From assembly GCF_003217355.1 (NCBI RefSeq), contig NZ_QJTK01000004.1, positions 62,001 through 126,000 on the forward strand: DNA of 64,000 nt. The letters run 5' to 3'. How positions within the stretch are numbered: the stretch's first letter is position 1; each line of letters starts with the position of its first letter. Under the pieces are notes generated by a model. The model saw nothing but the letters and a program-made list of their open reading frames with translations, did not search any database and was not told the DNA's origin. Position numbers and translations under genes: made by a program. The DNA comes from Rhodobacter viridis. GTDB taxonomy: Bacteria > Pseudomonadota > Alphaproteobacteria > Rhodobacterales > Rhodobacteraceae. This document shows positions 18,538-28,938 of the stretch, one piece after another.

Positions 18538-19208
18538 ATCCGCCGCAGCGCCGCCTTGGCGACCAGCGGCCCGGTCGCGACGCCCTCAGGGGCGCCGCCC
18601 AAAGGTTCCTCGGTGATGGCGAGCGTCGCATCGGCCAGCATCGGCCGGATCGCTTCCGGGATCGGCATCGCCGCCTTGCCTTGACGCGGCATCACGCCGA
18701 GCGAAATCGGCGCGGCGTTGCCCGCGATCACCCAAAGCTCGAAATCATGCCCCGGCGCGGGCGCATCGCCGCCCATCGAGACCCGCATCTCGCCCGTCTC
18801 GCTGTCGTAAAGCGCCGCCAGCCGCACCGCGCCATCCTGGGACACCATGTCCGACACCAGCAGCGGCCCGCGCGCGGGCAGGATCGGCTCACCGAGCGTC
18901 AGCAGCGCTGCGAGAAAGGCGACCGAGAGCCCCGAAGCCCCGGCGAGCCAGCGCCAGAGCCCGGCCCCCGTCCGCTCGGGTCTCCCGAAGACCCGCGTCT
19001 CGACACCGCCCCAGACCCGACCGGGCGGGGCCACCGGCGTCACCTCGTCGGCCAGCGGATCGAAGCGGCTTTCCCAGCGGGCCACCTCGCGCGCGAAATC
19101 CGGATCGGTCGCGATCCGCCGCACCGCCGCCTGCCGTTCCGTGCCGGGCAGCGTGCCCAGCACATATTCGCCCGCCAGCGCGATATCGTCCTGCCGCAAC
19201 CCGCTCAT
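18534..19208 (-). CDS. RskA-type anti-sigma factor
   Basis: 224-residue membrane protein. The cytoplasmic N-terminal part (about residues 1-85, rich in charged helices) would hold the sigma factor. One transmembrane helix follows at about 95-115 (LSVAFLAALLTLGEPIL). The periplasmic C-terminal domain (HDFELWVIAGNAAPISLGV, near 150-170) matches the anti-sigma-K/RskA C-terminal family. The ATG at 19208 overlaps the sigma factor stop by 4 bp, so the pair is coupled and stoichiometric. An ATG 12 bp earlier is also possible. Confidence 0.87.
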   Translation of the reverse strand: MSGLRQDDIALAGEYVLGTLPGTERQAAVRRIATDPDFAREVARWESRFDPLADEVTPVAPPGRVWGGVETRVFGRPERTGAGLWRWLAGASGLSVAFLAALLTLGEPILPARGPLLVSDMVSQDGAVRLAALYDSETGEMRVSMGGDAPAPGHDFELWVIAGNAAPISLGVMPRQGKAAMPIPEAIRPMLADATLAITEEPLGGAPEGVATGPLVAKAALRRI

Positions 19209-19750
19209 CCTTCCAGACACTCCCGCAGCGAGATCAGCGACCGGCGCAGCCAGGACCGCATCGTGTTGAGCGGCACGGCAAAGCGCTCGGCCAGTTCCAG
19301 ATAGCTTTCGCCCTCCACATAGGCCCTTCGCACGGCTTCGGCGCGGGTGGTGTCAAGGCGCGTCATGCAATCGTCAATCCGCCGCCCTTCCGAGGCGCGG
19401 ATCGCCGCCGCTTCGGGGCCGGGGGCCTCGGCGGGCAACTCTTCCAGTGCCTCGACGCCGATCTCGCCGCCCTTGCGCCGCCGCAGCCGGTCGATGCACA
19501 GGTTGCGCGTGACCGAATTGAGCCAGGCGGCGGGGCTCGCCACCTCCGGCACATAACGGTCGGCATTCATCCAGATCTTCACGAACACATCCTGCAAGGC
19601 ATCCTCCGCTTCCCGGCGGTCCTTGAGGAGACGCAGGCAGAGGCCAAAAAGTTTCGCGCCCTGCACGGAATAAAGCCGCTCGAAGGCCGCACGGTCGGCC
19701 AGCGCCACCCGCGCCAGCAGATCGCCCAGATCCTGTCCTGCATCCGCCAT
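19205..19750 (-). CDS. ECF-type RNA polymerase sigma factor
   Basis: 181-residue sigma factor of the extracytoplasmic-function class. Region 2 includes LFGLCLRLLKDRREAEDALQ with DVFVKIW and WLNSVTRNLCIDRLRRRK (DNA melting and -10 recognition). Region 4 includes LDTTRAEAVRRAYVEG and ELAERFAVPLNTMRSWLRR (helix-turn-helix). The start MADAGQDLG at 19750 faces the TspO-like gene across a 165-bp divergent promoter. It is released from the RskA-like partner by an unknown signal. By neighbours, its regulon probably deals with oxidative or light stress. Confidence 0.92.
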   Translation of the reverse strand: MADAGQDLGDLLARVALADRAAFERLYSVQGAKLFGLCLRLLKDRREAEDALQDVFVKIWMNADRYVPEVASPAAWLNSVTRNLCIDRLRRRKGGEIGVEALEELPAEAPGPEAAAIRASEGRRIDDCMTRLDTTRAEAVRRAYVEGESYLELAERFAVPLNTMRSWLRRSLISLRECLEG

Positions 19751-19787
19751 CTGATCCGGTTGCCTTTCGCCGCTTTTGTCGTTTCGG

Positions 19788-19814
19788 ACGCAACCTTTTG
19801 CCCGCCGGTTGCGT
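19788..19814. promoter_or_regulatory. Inverted repeat in the sigma / TspO-like divergent promoter
   Basis: Perfect 8-bp arms ACGCAACC (19788-19795) and GGTTGCGT (19807-19814), 11 bp apart. Each strand therefore carries GGTTGCGTC pointing outward, toward the sigma gene and toward the TspO-like operon. They could be paired -35 elements read by the sigma factor itself, or one operator. Confidence 0.55.
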
Positions 19815-19915
19815 CTTGTCGAGAGGAGAATGCCACGAGGCCCGCCGCGATGACAACCGCCGCGGTTGCACTTGGCGGCAACGCCCCGCAGGATGGGCGC
19901 AAAGGGAGGACGAGG

Positions 19916-20638
19916 ATGGACCGCAAGCTGCTGGCGCCCTTGACGCTGATCGTCGCTTTGACCTTTGCCGGATCGCCGTTCCTCTCCGAGGGCTTTCGCG
20001 GCTTCACGCCGTCGCAATTCCCGGTCGTCGCCGATCGCTGGCCGGTGCAGCCGGTGGGCTGGGCCTTCTCGATCTGGGGGGCGATCTATCTGTGGCTGAT
20101 CGTGGGGGCGGGTTACGGGCTCGTCCGGGCATGGCGCAACCCGGACTGGCAGGAGATGCGGCTTGCGCTGATCCTGTCGCTGGCGGTCGGCAGCTTCTGG
20201 ATCACGGTGGCGAACCTGCAGCCGGTGCTGGCGACGGTGATGCTGATCTTCATGGCCGCGACCGCGAGTGCCGCCTTTCTGCGGGCGCCGACCGGCAAAG
20301 GCGGGGCCGGGCTTTGGGCGGCGGGACCGGTCGGGCTTTATGCGGGCTGGGTGACGGCGGCCTGTGGCGTCGCCATCGCGATCACTTTGGGCGGGCAGGG
20401 GGTGTTGACCGGCCAGCAGGCGGCCTATCTGTCGCTGACGGGGGTCATTCTTGCCGCGCTGATCGTCGTCTGGCGCCGCCCCGAGGTGCCAAGCTACGCC
20501 TTTGGCGCAGGCTGGGCGCTCTTTGGGGTGATCGTGTCGAATGCCCGGGCGGGGGACTGGCCGGTGCTCTCTCTCGCGGCTGGCGGGCTTTTGCTCGTGA
20601 CGGCAACGCTTCTTTTGCGCAGGAGGAAACTGCAATGA
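19916..20638 (+). CDS. TspO/MBR-like multi-pass membrane protein
   Basis: 240-residue hydrophobic protein with about seven predicted membrane segments and many Trp residues. The block PVGWAFSIWGAIYLWLIV near residue 46 resembles the longer TspO/MBR-related proteins. The ATG at 19916 follows AAAGGGAGGACGAGG, a strong site. It is the first gene of a rightward stress operon and overlaps the peroxidase gene by 4 bp (ATGA). It is distinct from the short TspO at 2593. Ligand and function are unknown; a role in the response to oxidative or light stress is inferred from its neighbours. Confidence 0.75.
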   Translation: MDRKLLAPLTLIVALTFAGSPFLSEGFRGFTPSQFPVVADRWPVQPVGWAFSIWGAIYLWLIVGAGYGLVRAWRNPDWQEMRLALILSLAVGSFWITVANLQPVLATVMLIFMAATASAAFLRAPTGKGGAGLWAAGPVGLYAGWVTAACGVAIAITLGGQGVLTGQQAAYLSLTGVILAALIVVWRRPEVPSYAFGAGWALFGVIVSNARAGDWPVLSLAAGGLLLVTATLLLRRRKLQ

Positions 20639-21186
20639 ATCTCAAGCTGATGGCAGCCGCGGTCCTGACCGGTTTCGGGGCGCTTTCCACCCCTGCCGTG
20701 CAGGCGCAGGAGGCGGCGGCGCCGACCTTCACCTTCCCCTCGATCGAGGGCGGCGTGATCGACACGGCTGCTTATCGCGGTCATCCGGTGCTGGTCGTCA
20801 ACACCGCCTCGCTCTGCGGGTTTACCCCGCAGCTGGAAGGGCTGCAGGCGCTGCACAAGGTCTGGGGGCCGAAGGGGCTGATCGTGCTCGCCGTGCCCTC
20901 GGACGATTTCAAGCAGGAGCTGGACAGCGGCAAGGAAGTGTCGGAGTTCTGTACCGTCACCTATGGCATCACCTTCCCGATGGCCGACATCACCCATGTG
21001 CTCGGCGACGAGGCGCATCCGTTCTACAAATGGCTGAAGGAGACGCAGGGCTTTGTGCCGCGCTGGAACTTCAACAAGGTGCTGCTCGATGGCAATGGCA
21101 AGGTCGTGGCCACCTGGGGCTCGATGACGAAGCCCGAAGGCAGCGCGATCCGTGGCGCCTTCGAGCCGCTTTTGCCGCAAAGCTGA
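20635..21186 (+). CDS. Exported glutathione peroxidase-like thiol peroxidase
   Basis: 183 residues with a cleavable signal peptide ([18 protein letters not shown], cleavage likely after VQAQ). The GPx core shows [11 protein letters not shown] near residue 57, with the catalytic Cys in place of selenocysteine, and [12 protein letters not shown] near residue 142, holding the conserved Trp and Asn. It would reduce peroxides in the periplasm, probably using thioredoxin-like donors. Coupled to the upstream TspO-like gene by an ATGA overlap. Confidence 0.88.
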   Translation: MNLKLMAAAVLTGFGALSTPAVQAQEAAAPTFTFPSIEGGVIDTAAYRGHPVLVVNTASLCGFTPQLEGLQALHKVWGPKGLIVLAVPSDDFKQELDSGKEVSEFCTVTYGITFPMADITHVLGDEAHPFYKWLKETQGFVPRWNFNKVLLDGNGKVVATWGSMTKPEGSAIRGAFEPLLPQS

Positions 21187-21187
21187 G

Positions 21188-21328
21188 ATGGCGAAGAGGG
21201 TCCAAAAGGGCGATCTGCCGCAAAAGCTCTGTGCCTGCTGCGGTCGCCCGTTCACCTGGCGCAAGAAATGGGCGCGGGATTGGGAGAACGTCCGGTTCTG
21301 CTCGGACCGTTGCCGCCGCGCGCGATGA
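21188..21328 (+). CDS. DUF2256 mini-protein
   Basis: 46-residue protein beginning [15 protein letters not shown]. Four Cys arranged as CxxC (CAACG-like, read here as CACCGRPF) and CSDRC, plus WRKKW and many basic residues, match the DUF2256 family, which is typically found beside cryptochrome/photolyase genes. The gene starts one base after the peroxidase stop and its TGA overlaps the photolyase ATG by 4 bp. It probably binds zinc and may help the photolyase, but its function is unknown. Confidence 0.85.
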   Translation: MAKRVQKGDLPQKLCACCGRPFTWRKKWARDWENVRFCSDRCRRAR

Positions 21329-22887
21329 GGCTGGTTTTCATCTTGGGCGATCAGCTCACGCGGGGGATCTCGTCGCTCGACGGGCTCGACCCCGCGCGCG
21401 ATGTCGTGCTGATGGTCGAGGTCGCGGCCGAGGCCACCTATGTCCGCCATCACAAGCAGAAACTGGTGCTGGTCCTCTCGGCGATGCGCCATTTTGCCGA
21501 GGAGTTGCGGGCCGAGGGGATCACGGTCGATTACGTCCGTCTTGATGACCCCGAAAACCGTCAGGATTTCAGTGCGGAACTGGCCCGTGCCGTCGCCCGG
21601 CATCGGCCCGAGGCGGTTGTGGTGACGCATCCGGGCGAATGGCGGGTGCTGCAGCTGATGCAGGGTTGGTCCGAGGCGCTTGGCGTGCCGGTCGAGATCC
21701 GCGACGATGATCGCTTCCTGTGTCAGCCCACGGAATTCGCGCGGCTGACCACGGCGGGCAAGACCGGGCGGATGGAGTATTTCTACCGCGAGATGCGGCG
21801 GCGCACCGGGCTGTTGATGGAGGGCGCAAAGCCCCTCGGCGGCAAATGGAATTACGACGCCGAGAACCGCAAGGCGCTGCCGCGCGGCCATCGCGCACCG
21901 AAGCGCAAGCGCTTTGCCCCCGATGCGGTGACGGCCGAGGTGATGACCTTGGTCGAGACCCGGTTTGTGGATCACTTCGGCACGCTTGATCGCTTCGGCT
22001 GGCCGGTGACGCGGACCGAGGCGCTTCTGGCGCTTGATGATTTCCTGCGCGTCGCTCTGCCGTCTTTTGGCGATTGGCAGGATGCGATGCAGGCGGGGGA
22101 GGATTTCCTCTATCATTCCCTGATCGCGCCCGCGCTGAACATCGGGTTGCTGACCGCGCTCGAGGTCGCGGCAGCGGCGGAACGGGAATACCTTGAGGGC
22201 AGGGCGCCCCTCAATGCGGTCGAGGGCTTCATCCGGCAGGTGATCGGCTGGCGCGAATTCGTGCGCGGGATCTATTGGACCGAGATGCCCGGCTATGCGC
22301 AAACGAATGCCTTGAACGCGACGCGGCCGCTCCCGTCGTTCTACTGGACCGGCGACACGCGGATGCGCTGCATCGCCGAGGTGGTCCGGGGCACGCGCGA
22401 GAATGCCTATGCCCATCACATCCAGCGCTTGATGGTGACGGGCAATTTCGCGCTGCTGGCCGGGATTGCGCCTGCCGAGATCGAGGACTGGTATCTCGCC
22501 GTCTATGCCGATGCCTTCGACTGGGTGGAGCTGCCGAATGTGCATGGCATGGTGGCGCATGCGGATGGCGGGCGGCTGGGGTCCAAGCCCTATGCGGCGG
22601 CGGCGGCCTATATCGGGCGGATGTCGGATTACTGCCGCGGCTGCGGTTATGATGCGAAGGCGCGGACCGGGCGGAATGCCTGCCCGATGAATACGCTCTA
22701 CTGGAATTTCCTGATCACCCATCAGGCCCGGTTCGGCAAGAACCCCCGCATGGCGCTGCCCTACAAGGCTTTGGCCGCGATGGGGGAGGGGGAGCGGGCC
22801 GCGATCACCGCCGAGGCCGCGGCGTTCCTTGCGAAAATGAAAACGCCGGAGGCAGAGCCCCCGGCGCAGATCTCGATGCCGTGGTGA
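21325..22887 (+). CDS. Iron-sulfur photolyase / cryptochrome (FeS-BCP, CryB/PhrB type)
   Basis: 520 residues, the size of FeS-BCP proteins. N-terminal [16 protein letters not shown] is the family's Rossmann start. The C-terminal part has [16 protein letters not shown] followed by [12 protein letters not shown], giving the Cys residues of the 4Fe-4S cluster. Members bind FAD and a lumazine antenna, repair 6-4 photoproducts (Agrobacterium PhrB) or affect photosynthesis gene expression (R. sphaeroides CryB). It is last in the operon of the ECF module. Its stop abuts that of the convergent permease gene with no gap. Confidence 0.9.
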   Translation: MRLVFILGDQLTRGISSLDGLDPARDVVLMVEVAAEATYVRHHKQKLVLVLSAMRHFAEELRAEGITVDYVRLDDPENRQDFSAELARAVARHRPEAVVVTHPGEWRVLQLMQGWSEALGVPVEIRDDDRFLCQPTEFARLTTAGKTGRMEYFYREMRRRTGLLMEGAKPLGGKWNYDAENRKALPRGHRAPKRKRFAPDAVTAEVMTLVETRFVDHFGTLDRFGWPVTRTEALLALDDFLRVALPSFGDWQDAMQAGEDFLYHSLIAPALNIGLLTALEVAAAAEREYLEGRAPLNAVEGFIRQVIGWREFVRGIYWTEMPGYAQTNALNATRPLPSFYWTGDTRMRCIAEVVRGTRENAYAHHIQRLMVTGNFALLAGIAPAEIEDWYLAVYADAFDWVELPNVHGMVAHADGGRLGSKPYAAAAAYIGRMSDYCRGCGYDAKARTGRNACPMNTLYWNFLITHQARFGKNPRMALPYKALAAMGEGERAAITAEAAAFLAKMKTPEAEPPAQISMPW

Positions 22888-23793
22888 TCAGCGGCCGCGA
22901 ATGCGCGGATCAAGCGCGTCGCGCAGCCCGTCGCCGATGTAGTTGACCGAGAGCACCGTCAGCGAAATCGCGATGCCGGGCAGGATCACCCGCATCGGGT
23001 ACAGCTGGATCTGATCGACGGCGTCGAACAGAAGCCGCCCCCAGGTCGGGAAGTCCGGCGGGAAGCCGAGGCCCAGGAACGACAGTGCCGATTCCGTGAT
23101 GATCGCCGAAGCGATGCCAAGCGTGGCCGAGACCATGATGGGCGACATCACGTTCGGCAGGATGTGGCGCAGCACGAGCCGATGCGCGGGCGTGCCGATC
23201 GAGCGCGCCGCCAGAACGAATTCGCGTTCCTTCAGCGCCAGCACCTCGCCGCGCACGATCCGCGCGGTCTGCATCCAGGAGGTCGCCCCGATCGCGGTGA
23301 CGATCAGCAGGAAAATCCCGCCCTCGGGGCCGAAGCCTTTCGACAGCGGATCGCGGAACAGCGTCACCATCAGCAGCAGCAAGGGCAGCAGCGGCAGGGC
23401 AAGGAACAGGTCGGTCAGCCGCATCAGATGCCCGTCGAGCCGCTTGAAATAGCCCGCCAGCACGCCGATTGCCGCGCCAAGGAAGATCGAGAGCGACATC
23501 GCGGTCAGACCGACCGAGATCGAGACCTTGCCCCCCGCCATCATCCGCGCGAGCAGGTCGCGGCCCAGCTGGTCGGTGCCCAGGGGATGGGCGAGCGAGA
23601 AGCCCTTGTTGCGGGCGCGGAAGTCGACATAGGTCGGGTCCATGTGCCAGACGAGCGGCCCGATCAGGATCAGGCCGAGGATCGCCACGAAGATCGTCAG
23701 GCCGACCAGCGCGCCTCTGTGGGTCTTGAACTGGTCCCAGACATCCCACCACTGATTGCGGGGCGGGCGGATTTTGGTGGTGGTGTCAGTCAT
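22888..23793 (-). CDS. ABC transporter permease, DppC/OppC family
   Basis: 301-residue inner-membrane permease. N-terminal cytoplasmic segment, six membrane helices, and the binding-protein-dependent transport loop AARSIGTPAHRLVLRHILPN (EAA-type) near residue 200. OppC-type N-terminal domain is recognisable from GPLVWHMDPTYVDF. The ATG at 23793 overlaps the upstream permease gene by 8 bp. Last gene of the five-gene leftward operon. Family says oligopeptides, dipeptides or related amides; the substrate is not defined by sequence. Confidence 0.9.
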   Translation of the reverse strand: MTDTTTKIRPPRNQWWDVWDQFKTHRGALVGLTIFVAILGLILIGPLVWHMDPTYVDFRARNKGFSLAHPLGTDQLGRDLLARMMAGGKVSISVGLTAMSLSIFLGAAIGVLAGYFKRLDGHLMRLTDLFLALPLLPLLLLMVTLFRDPLSKGFGPEGGIFLLIVTAIGATSWMQTARIVRGEVLALKEREFVLAARSIGTPAHRLVLRHILPNVMSPIMVSATLGIASAIITESALSFLGLGFPPDFPTWGRLLFDAVDQIQLYPMRVILPGIAISLTVLSVNYIGDGLRDALDPRIRGR

Positions 23794-24793
23794 AACGGAT
23801 CCGCGGGTCGAGGATGCCATAAAGCAGGTCGGCAATCAGGTTGAAGAGCACGATCAGCACGGCAAAGATGAAGGTCAGCGTCATCACCATCGGCAGGTCG
23901 TTGGCATGGATGGCGAGGATCAGCTGCTGGCCGAGCCCGTTCACCTTGAACACCTGCTCGGTGATGATCGCCCCGCCAAAGATCGAGGGCACGCCCAACG
24001 CGATCACGGTGACGACGGGGATGAGCGAGTTGCGCAGCACGTGGATCAGCACGACGACGCGCTCGGTCAGGCCCTTGGCGCGGGCGGTGCGGACGTAATC
24101 CTGCCCGAGGTTGTCGAGCATGGATGAGCGCATGAACCGCGAGATCTGCGCCGCGTTGAACAGCGACAGCACCGTGACCGGCATCACCATCTGCTTGAGC
24201 TGCTTGGTGAAACTGGCCCAGTCGGTGACCTGCAACGTGGTGTCGTAGACCATCGGAAACCATTGCAGCTTGACCGCGAAGATCACGATCAGCACGACGC
24301 CGGTAAAGAAGGTCGGCACCGAAAAGCCGATCATCGAGATGAAGGTGCCGAGGTTGTCGAACCAGGAATACTGTCGATAGGCGGAGAGGATGCCGATGGG
24401 CACTGCGATCAGCACGCCGATCACGTAAGCCGAACCGACGACGATCAAGGTTTGCGGCATGCGCTGCGCGATGATGTCCATCACCGGCTGACGCGACTGG
24501 AACGAGATCACGCGCTGCATGTCATCGGCCATGTGGGTGCCGAACAGAGTGTCCCACAGATGCATCGGCTCGATCCAGAACATCTGCTTGAGCCAGAGGA
24601 AATAGCGGATGTACCACGAGGCATCGAGGCCAAGCGCGGTGCGCATCTTCGCCTTCACTTCGGGCGGCACGGTCAGGGGAACCTCGCCCAGAGGGTCGCC
24701 GGGGGCGGCCTCGAGCAGCAGGAAGATCACCAAAGAGATGATCAGAAGCGTCGGGATCGCGATCAGCAATCGTCGCATCGTATACTGGAACAT
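23786..24793 (-). CDS. ABC transporter permease, DppB/OppB family
   Basis: 335 residues beginning MFQYTMRRLLIAIPTLLIIS, the usual DppB/OppB first helix. The EAA-type coupling loop is RTARAKGLTERVVVLIHVLRN near residue 230. The ATG at 24793 was preferred over an upstream in-frame start because the family begins here. It is separated from the binding-protein gene by two strong hairpins, so it is probably expressed less than that gene. Confidence 0.9.
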   Translation of the reverse strand: MFQYTMRRLLIAIPTLLIISLVIFLLLEAAPGDPLGEVPLTVPPEVKAKMRTALGLDASWYIRYFLWLKQMFWIEPMHLWDTLFGTHMADDMQRVISFQSRQPVMDIIAQRMPQTLIVVGSAYVIGVLIAVPIGILSAYRQYSWFDNLGTFISMIGFSVPTFFTGVVLIVIFAVKLQWFPMVYDTTLQVTDWASFTKQLKQMVMPVTVLSLFNAAQISRFMRSSMLDNLGQDYVRTARAKGLTERVVVLIHVLRNSLIPVVTVIALGVPSIFGGAIITEQVFKVNGLGQQLILAIHANDLPMVMTLTFIFAVLIVLFNLIADLLYGILDPRIRYD

Positions 24794-24833
24794 CGGCGCC
24801 TCGGCTCGTCTCTCGTGTCTCTCGGGGGGTGGC

Positions 24834-24898
24834 GGGGGGCGCCGGGCCAACGGCCCGGCGCCCCCCGCCCGGGTCGGACCGGCCTTGCCGGTCCGACC
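24834..24898 (-). terminator. Tandem hairpins between binding-protein and permease genes
   Basis: Two perfect stems in a row: 15 bp (24834-24848 with 24852-24866) and 12 bp (24872-24883 with 24887-24898), each with a 3-base loop. Located 21 bp after the binding-protein stop. No T-run on the transcribed strand; they are likely 3' stabilisers or attenuators that raise binding-protein level over permease level. Confidence 0.8.
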
Positions 24899-24919
24899 TC
24901 ACGGTCTCTCATGCTGCGA

Positions 24920-26623
24920 TCACTTCGCCCGCGACCAGTCGGCCACGTTCCAGTATTCGCTGTCCCAGGCGTTCATGTCGACGCCCACGAGGGTGTTCGA
25001 CACGGCCGAGAAGCGGGCCCGGTTCGCCAGCGGCACGGTGACCATCGCATCCTTGGTGACCATGTCGTTGAGCTTCTTGATCTGGTCGGCACGCTTGGCC
25101 GGATCGGCGGTGGTCAGCATTTCCTTGATCAGCGCGTCATAGTCCGGGTTGCAGAAGCGCGGGATGTTCTCGCCCTGCCACTGGTCTTCCGGCTTCGGCG
25201 CCTTTTCACAGGTCAGCTGTGCCAGATAGGCCTGCGGGTCGGTCCCGTCCCATTCGTTCGCGAACATCTGCACGTCGGCGTAGAACTTCTGGAACGTGTC
25301 GGGCGAGCCTGCATCGCCGCCGAAGAACACGGACGGATCGATCTGTTTCAGCTCGACTTCGACGCCGATGTCGTTCCACCACTGCTTGATCATCGCCTGG
25401 AAGTTCTGGCGGATCGGGTTGACCGAGGTCTGATAGACGAGGCTCAGCTTCTTGCCGTCCTTGTCGCGGATGCCGTCGCCGTCGCTGTCGGTCCAGCCCG
25501 CTTCATCGAGCAGCTTCTTCGCGCCTTCCACGTCCTGCGTCAGGCAGCCGGTGTTGTCCGACGCGAACATCTCGGGCGCGGGCACCAGGTTGCAGGTCGG
25601 GCGGGCGGCTTCGCCATAGCCGATTTCCACCAGCAGCGAGCGGTCGATCGCTTTCGACAGCGCTTCGCGCACGCGGATGTCCGAGAAGATCGGATGCGGA
25701 TGCTTGGCGGTCGAGCGCTCCCCCTCGGGCAGGGCCGAGGAGGCGTCGGTCATGTTCAGTTCGAGCCGTTCCACAAGGCCGCCGTAAGCGGTCATGAACT
25801 TGCCCTTGCCGGCGGCGATCATCTGCGCCTGCACCTCGGGCTCGATCTGGGTGTTCCAGCCATAGTCGTATTCGCCGGTTTCCATCACGGCGCGCGCGGT
25901 CGACATCGCGTCGTTGCCGCCCTTCAGCGTGGCGGTGGCGAAGGCCGGTTTTGCCGGATCGCGGTAGTTCGGGTTGGCGACGAAAACCGCCACGTCATTG
26001 GTCTTGAAGTCGGTGACCACGAACGGGCCGGTGCCGATCGGCTTGAAGTTCGCATCGGTGCAGCTCGAGGCATTCGCGCCGAGGCATTTCTCGAACTGTT
26101 TCTTCTGCAGGATGGGGGCAAGGGCGCCGACGAAGGCCGAATAGGGGTTCGTCTTCGGTTCCTTGAAGCTGATCTTCACGGTCAGCGGATCGACGGCTTC
26201 GATCTTGTCGATGCCTTCGAATTTCGACAGCTGCGCGCAGCCGCCGGCCGGGTCCATGCAGTATTGGCCGGTGAAGACCACGTCATCGGCGGTGAAATCG
26301 GTGCCGTCCGACCATTTCACGCCCGGCAGCAGTTTCCAGGTGATGGTCTTGCCATCGGCCGAGACGCCACCGTTTTCCAGCGTCGGAATCTCGACGGCCA
26401 GACGCGGCATCATCGTGCCATCGGGCTTGTAGGAGGCCAGCGGTTCCGAGACCATCGAGGAGGCGTTGATGTCCTTGGTGCCCGAGGACAGGTACTGGTT
26501 CATCGTCGAGGCAGCCTGCGACTGGATGATCTTCAGCTCACCGTCCGAGCCGCGTTCGGCGAACGCGGCAGGCGCGAAGGCCAGCAAAGCGGCGGCCCCC
26601 ATCAATGCGGTCTTGAGTTTCAT
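24920..26623 (-). CDS. Periplasmic solute-binding protein, peptide/nickel family (SBP_bac_5)
   Basis: 567 residues with a signal peptide (MKLKTALMGAAALLAFAP, cleavage near AAFAE). The SBP_bac_5 fold is indicated by GVSADGKTITWKLLPGVKWS near residue 95 and FSDIRVREALSKAIDR near residue 312. It captures the ligand for the transporter whose permeases follow and ATPases precede. The linked FAD oxidoreductase and M20 amidohydrolase suggest a modified amino acid, N-acyl amino acid or small peptide. Confidence 0.9.
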   Translation of the reverse strand: MKLKTALMGAAALLAFAPAAFAERGSDGELKIIQSQAASTMNQYLSSGTKDINASSMVSEPLASYKPDGTMMPRLAVEIPTLENGGVSADGKTITWKLLPGVKWSDGTDFTADDVVFTGQYCMDPAGGCAQLSKFEGIDKIEAVDPLTVKISFKEPKTNPYSAFVGALAPILQKKQFEKCLGANASSCTDANFKPIGTGPFVVTDFKTNDVAVFVANPNYRDPAKPAFATATLKGGNDAMSTARAVMETGEYDYGWNTQIEPEVQAQMIAAGKGKFMTAYGGLVERLELNMTDASSALPEGERSTAKHPHPIFSDIRVREALSKAIDRSLLVEIGYGEAARPTCNLVPAPEMFASDNTGCLTQDVEGAKKLLDEAGWTDSDGDGIRDKDGKKLSLVYQTSVNPIRQNFQAMIKQWWNDIGVEVELKQIDPSVFFGGDAGSPDTFQKFYADVQMFANEWDGTDPQAYLAQLTCEKAPKPEDQWQGENIPRFCNPDYDALIKEMLTTADPAKRADQIKKLNDMVTKDAMVTVPLANRARFSAVSNTLVGVDMNAWDSEYWNVADWSRAK

Positions 26624-26694
26624 GCGTCCTCTCCTTCGTTGGATGCAGAGATCACGTTTGCTCGGGCTTCCCGCCCGGTCACTTCGCGCCGCCG

Positions 26695-27685
<991 letters not shown>

Positions 27686-27693
<8 letters not shown>

Positions 27694-28711
27694 GGGCTTT
27701 CTCCGTCACTTCCTTGCGCGGGGCATTCGCGTCGAAATCCCAAAAACAGGCCGCATCATGGCCCGGGCCGACATCATAACGTGCCGGGTTGGCCGCGTCG
27801 CAAGCCGAAAAGCGCAAGCTGCAGCGGTCGCGGAACGGACAGGCGGCGGGCGCGGCGCGCAGGATCGGCGGCTGGCCCTCGATCACGTTCAGTTTCTCGG
27901 CCCGCTCGCCGCGCACGGAGGGCACCGTTTGCAACAGCGCGCGCGTGTAGGGGTGGCGGGGCTTGGCGAAGACTTCCTTCACCGTGCCATGTTCGACGAT
28001 CTGGCCGCCATACATGACCATGATCCGGTCGGCGATGCCCGCGATCACGCCCAGATCATGGGTGATCCAGATGATCGCCATGCCGAGCTTCTGGCGAAGA
28101 TCCTTCACCAGTTCAAGGATTTGCGCCTGAATCGTCACATCGAGCGCGGTCGTCGGTTCATCCGCGATCAGCACTTTCGGATCGCAGGCGAGCGCGATGG
28201 CGATCATCACCCGCTGCCGCATCCCGCCCGAGAACTGGTGCGGGAAATCTTTCAGCCGTCGCCCGGCGTCGGGGATGCCCACCAGCTCAAGCAGCTCCTG
28301 TGCCCGCACCTGCGCCTGCGCCTTGGTCATGCCCATGTGCTTCATCAGCGGCTCGCGCAGCTGATAGCCCACGGTGAAGACCGGGTTGAGCGAGGTCATC
28401 GGGTCCTGAAAGATGAAGCCGACGCCGGGGCCACGCACGGCACGCAGCTGGGCGGGGGTGCATTTGAGCAGATCAAGCCCGTCAAACATCACGCGGCCGT
28501 CCCGCACTTCGGCGGGGGGGCTGGGCAGAAGCCCGATCAGCGACATCATGGTGACGGATTTGCCCGAGCCCGACTCGCCGACGACACCCAGCAATTCGCC
28601 GGGTTTCAGATCGAACGAGACAGAGTTGACGGCATGCACCTCGCCGCCACGGGTGCGAAAGATCGTCTTGAGGTTCGTCACCTCGAGCACGGGCTGCGCT
28701 TCCTCGCGCAT
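27686..28711 (-). CDS. ABC transporter ATPase, DppD/OppD family
   Basis: 341 residues from the ATG at 28711. Walker [11 protein letters not shown] near residue 45, signature [16 protein letters not shown] near residue 158, Walker [13 protein letters not shown], and the C-terminal extension with [14 protein letters not shown]. First gene of the transporter operon; its promoter lies in the 227-bp gap shared with the divergent oxidoreductase gene. Confidence 0.92.
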
Positions 28712-28938
28712 GGCGTCCCCCAGTCTTTGTATTTGCAGCGTTTCTTGGCGCTGGTTCTTCTTGGCGATCACCAAGTGGTGAACGAATTTTACCGAGTGTT
28801 AGAGATTTTCCCGCCCAGTGCAAGCGCTAACGCTGGGGAAGCCCTGCGGCCCGCGCATGTCGCTTGCCCGCGCGTCCGGGCTTGACCTTGGCCGGTTCGC
28901 GGTCAAGCCTTCCCCATCCCGACCCGAAGGAGCGCCCG

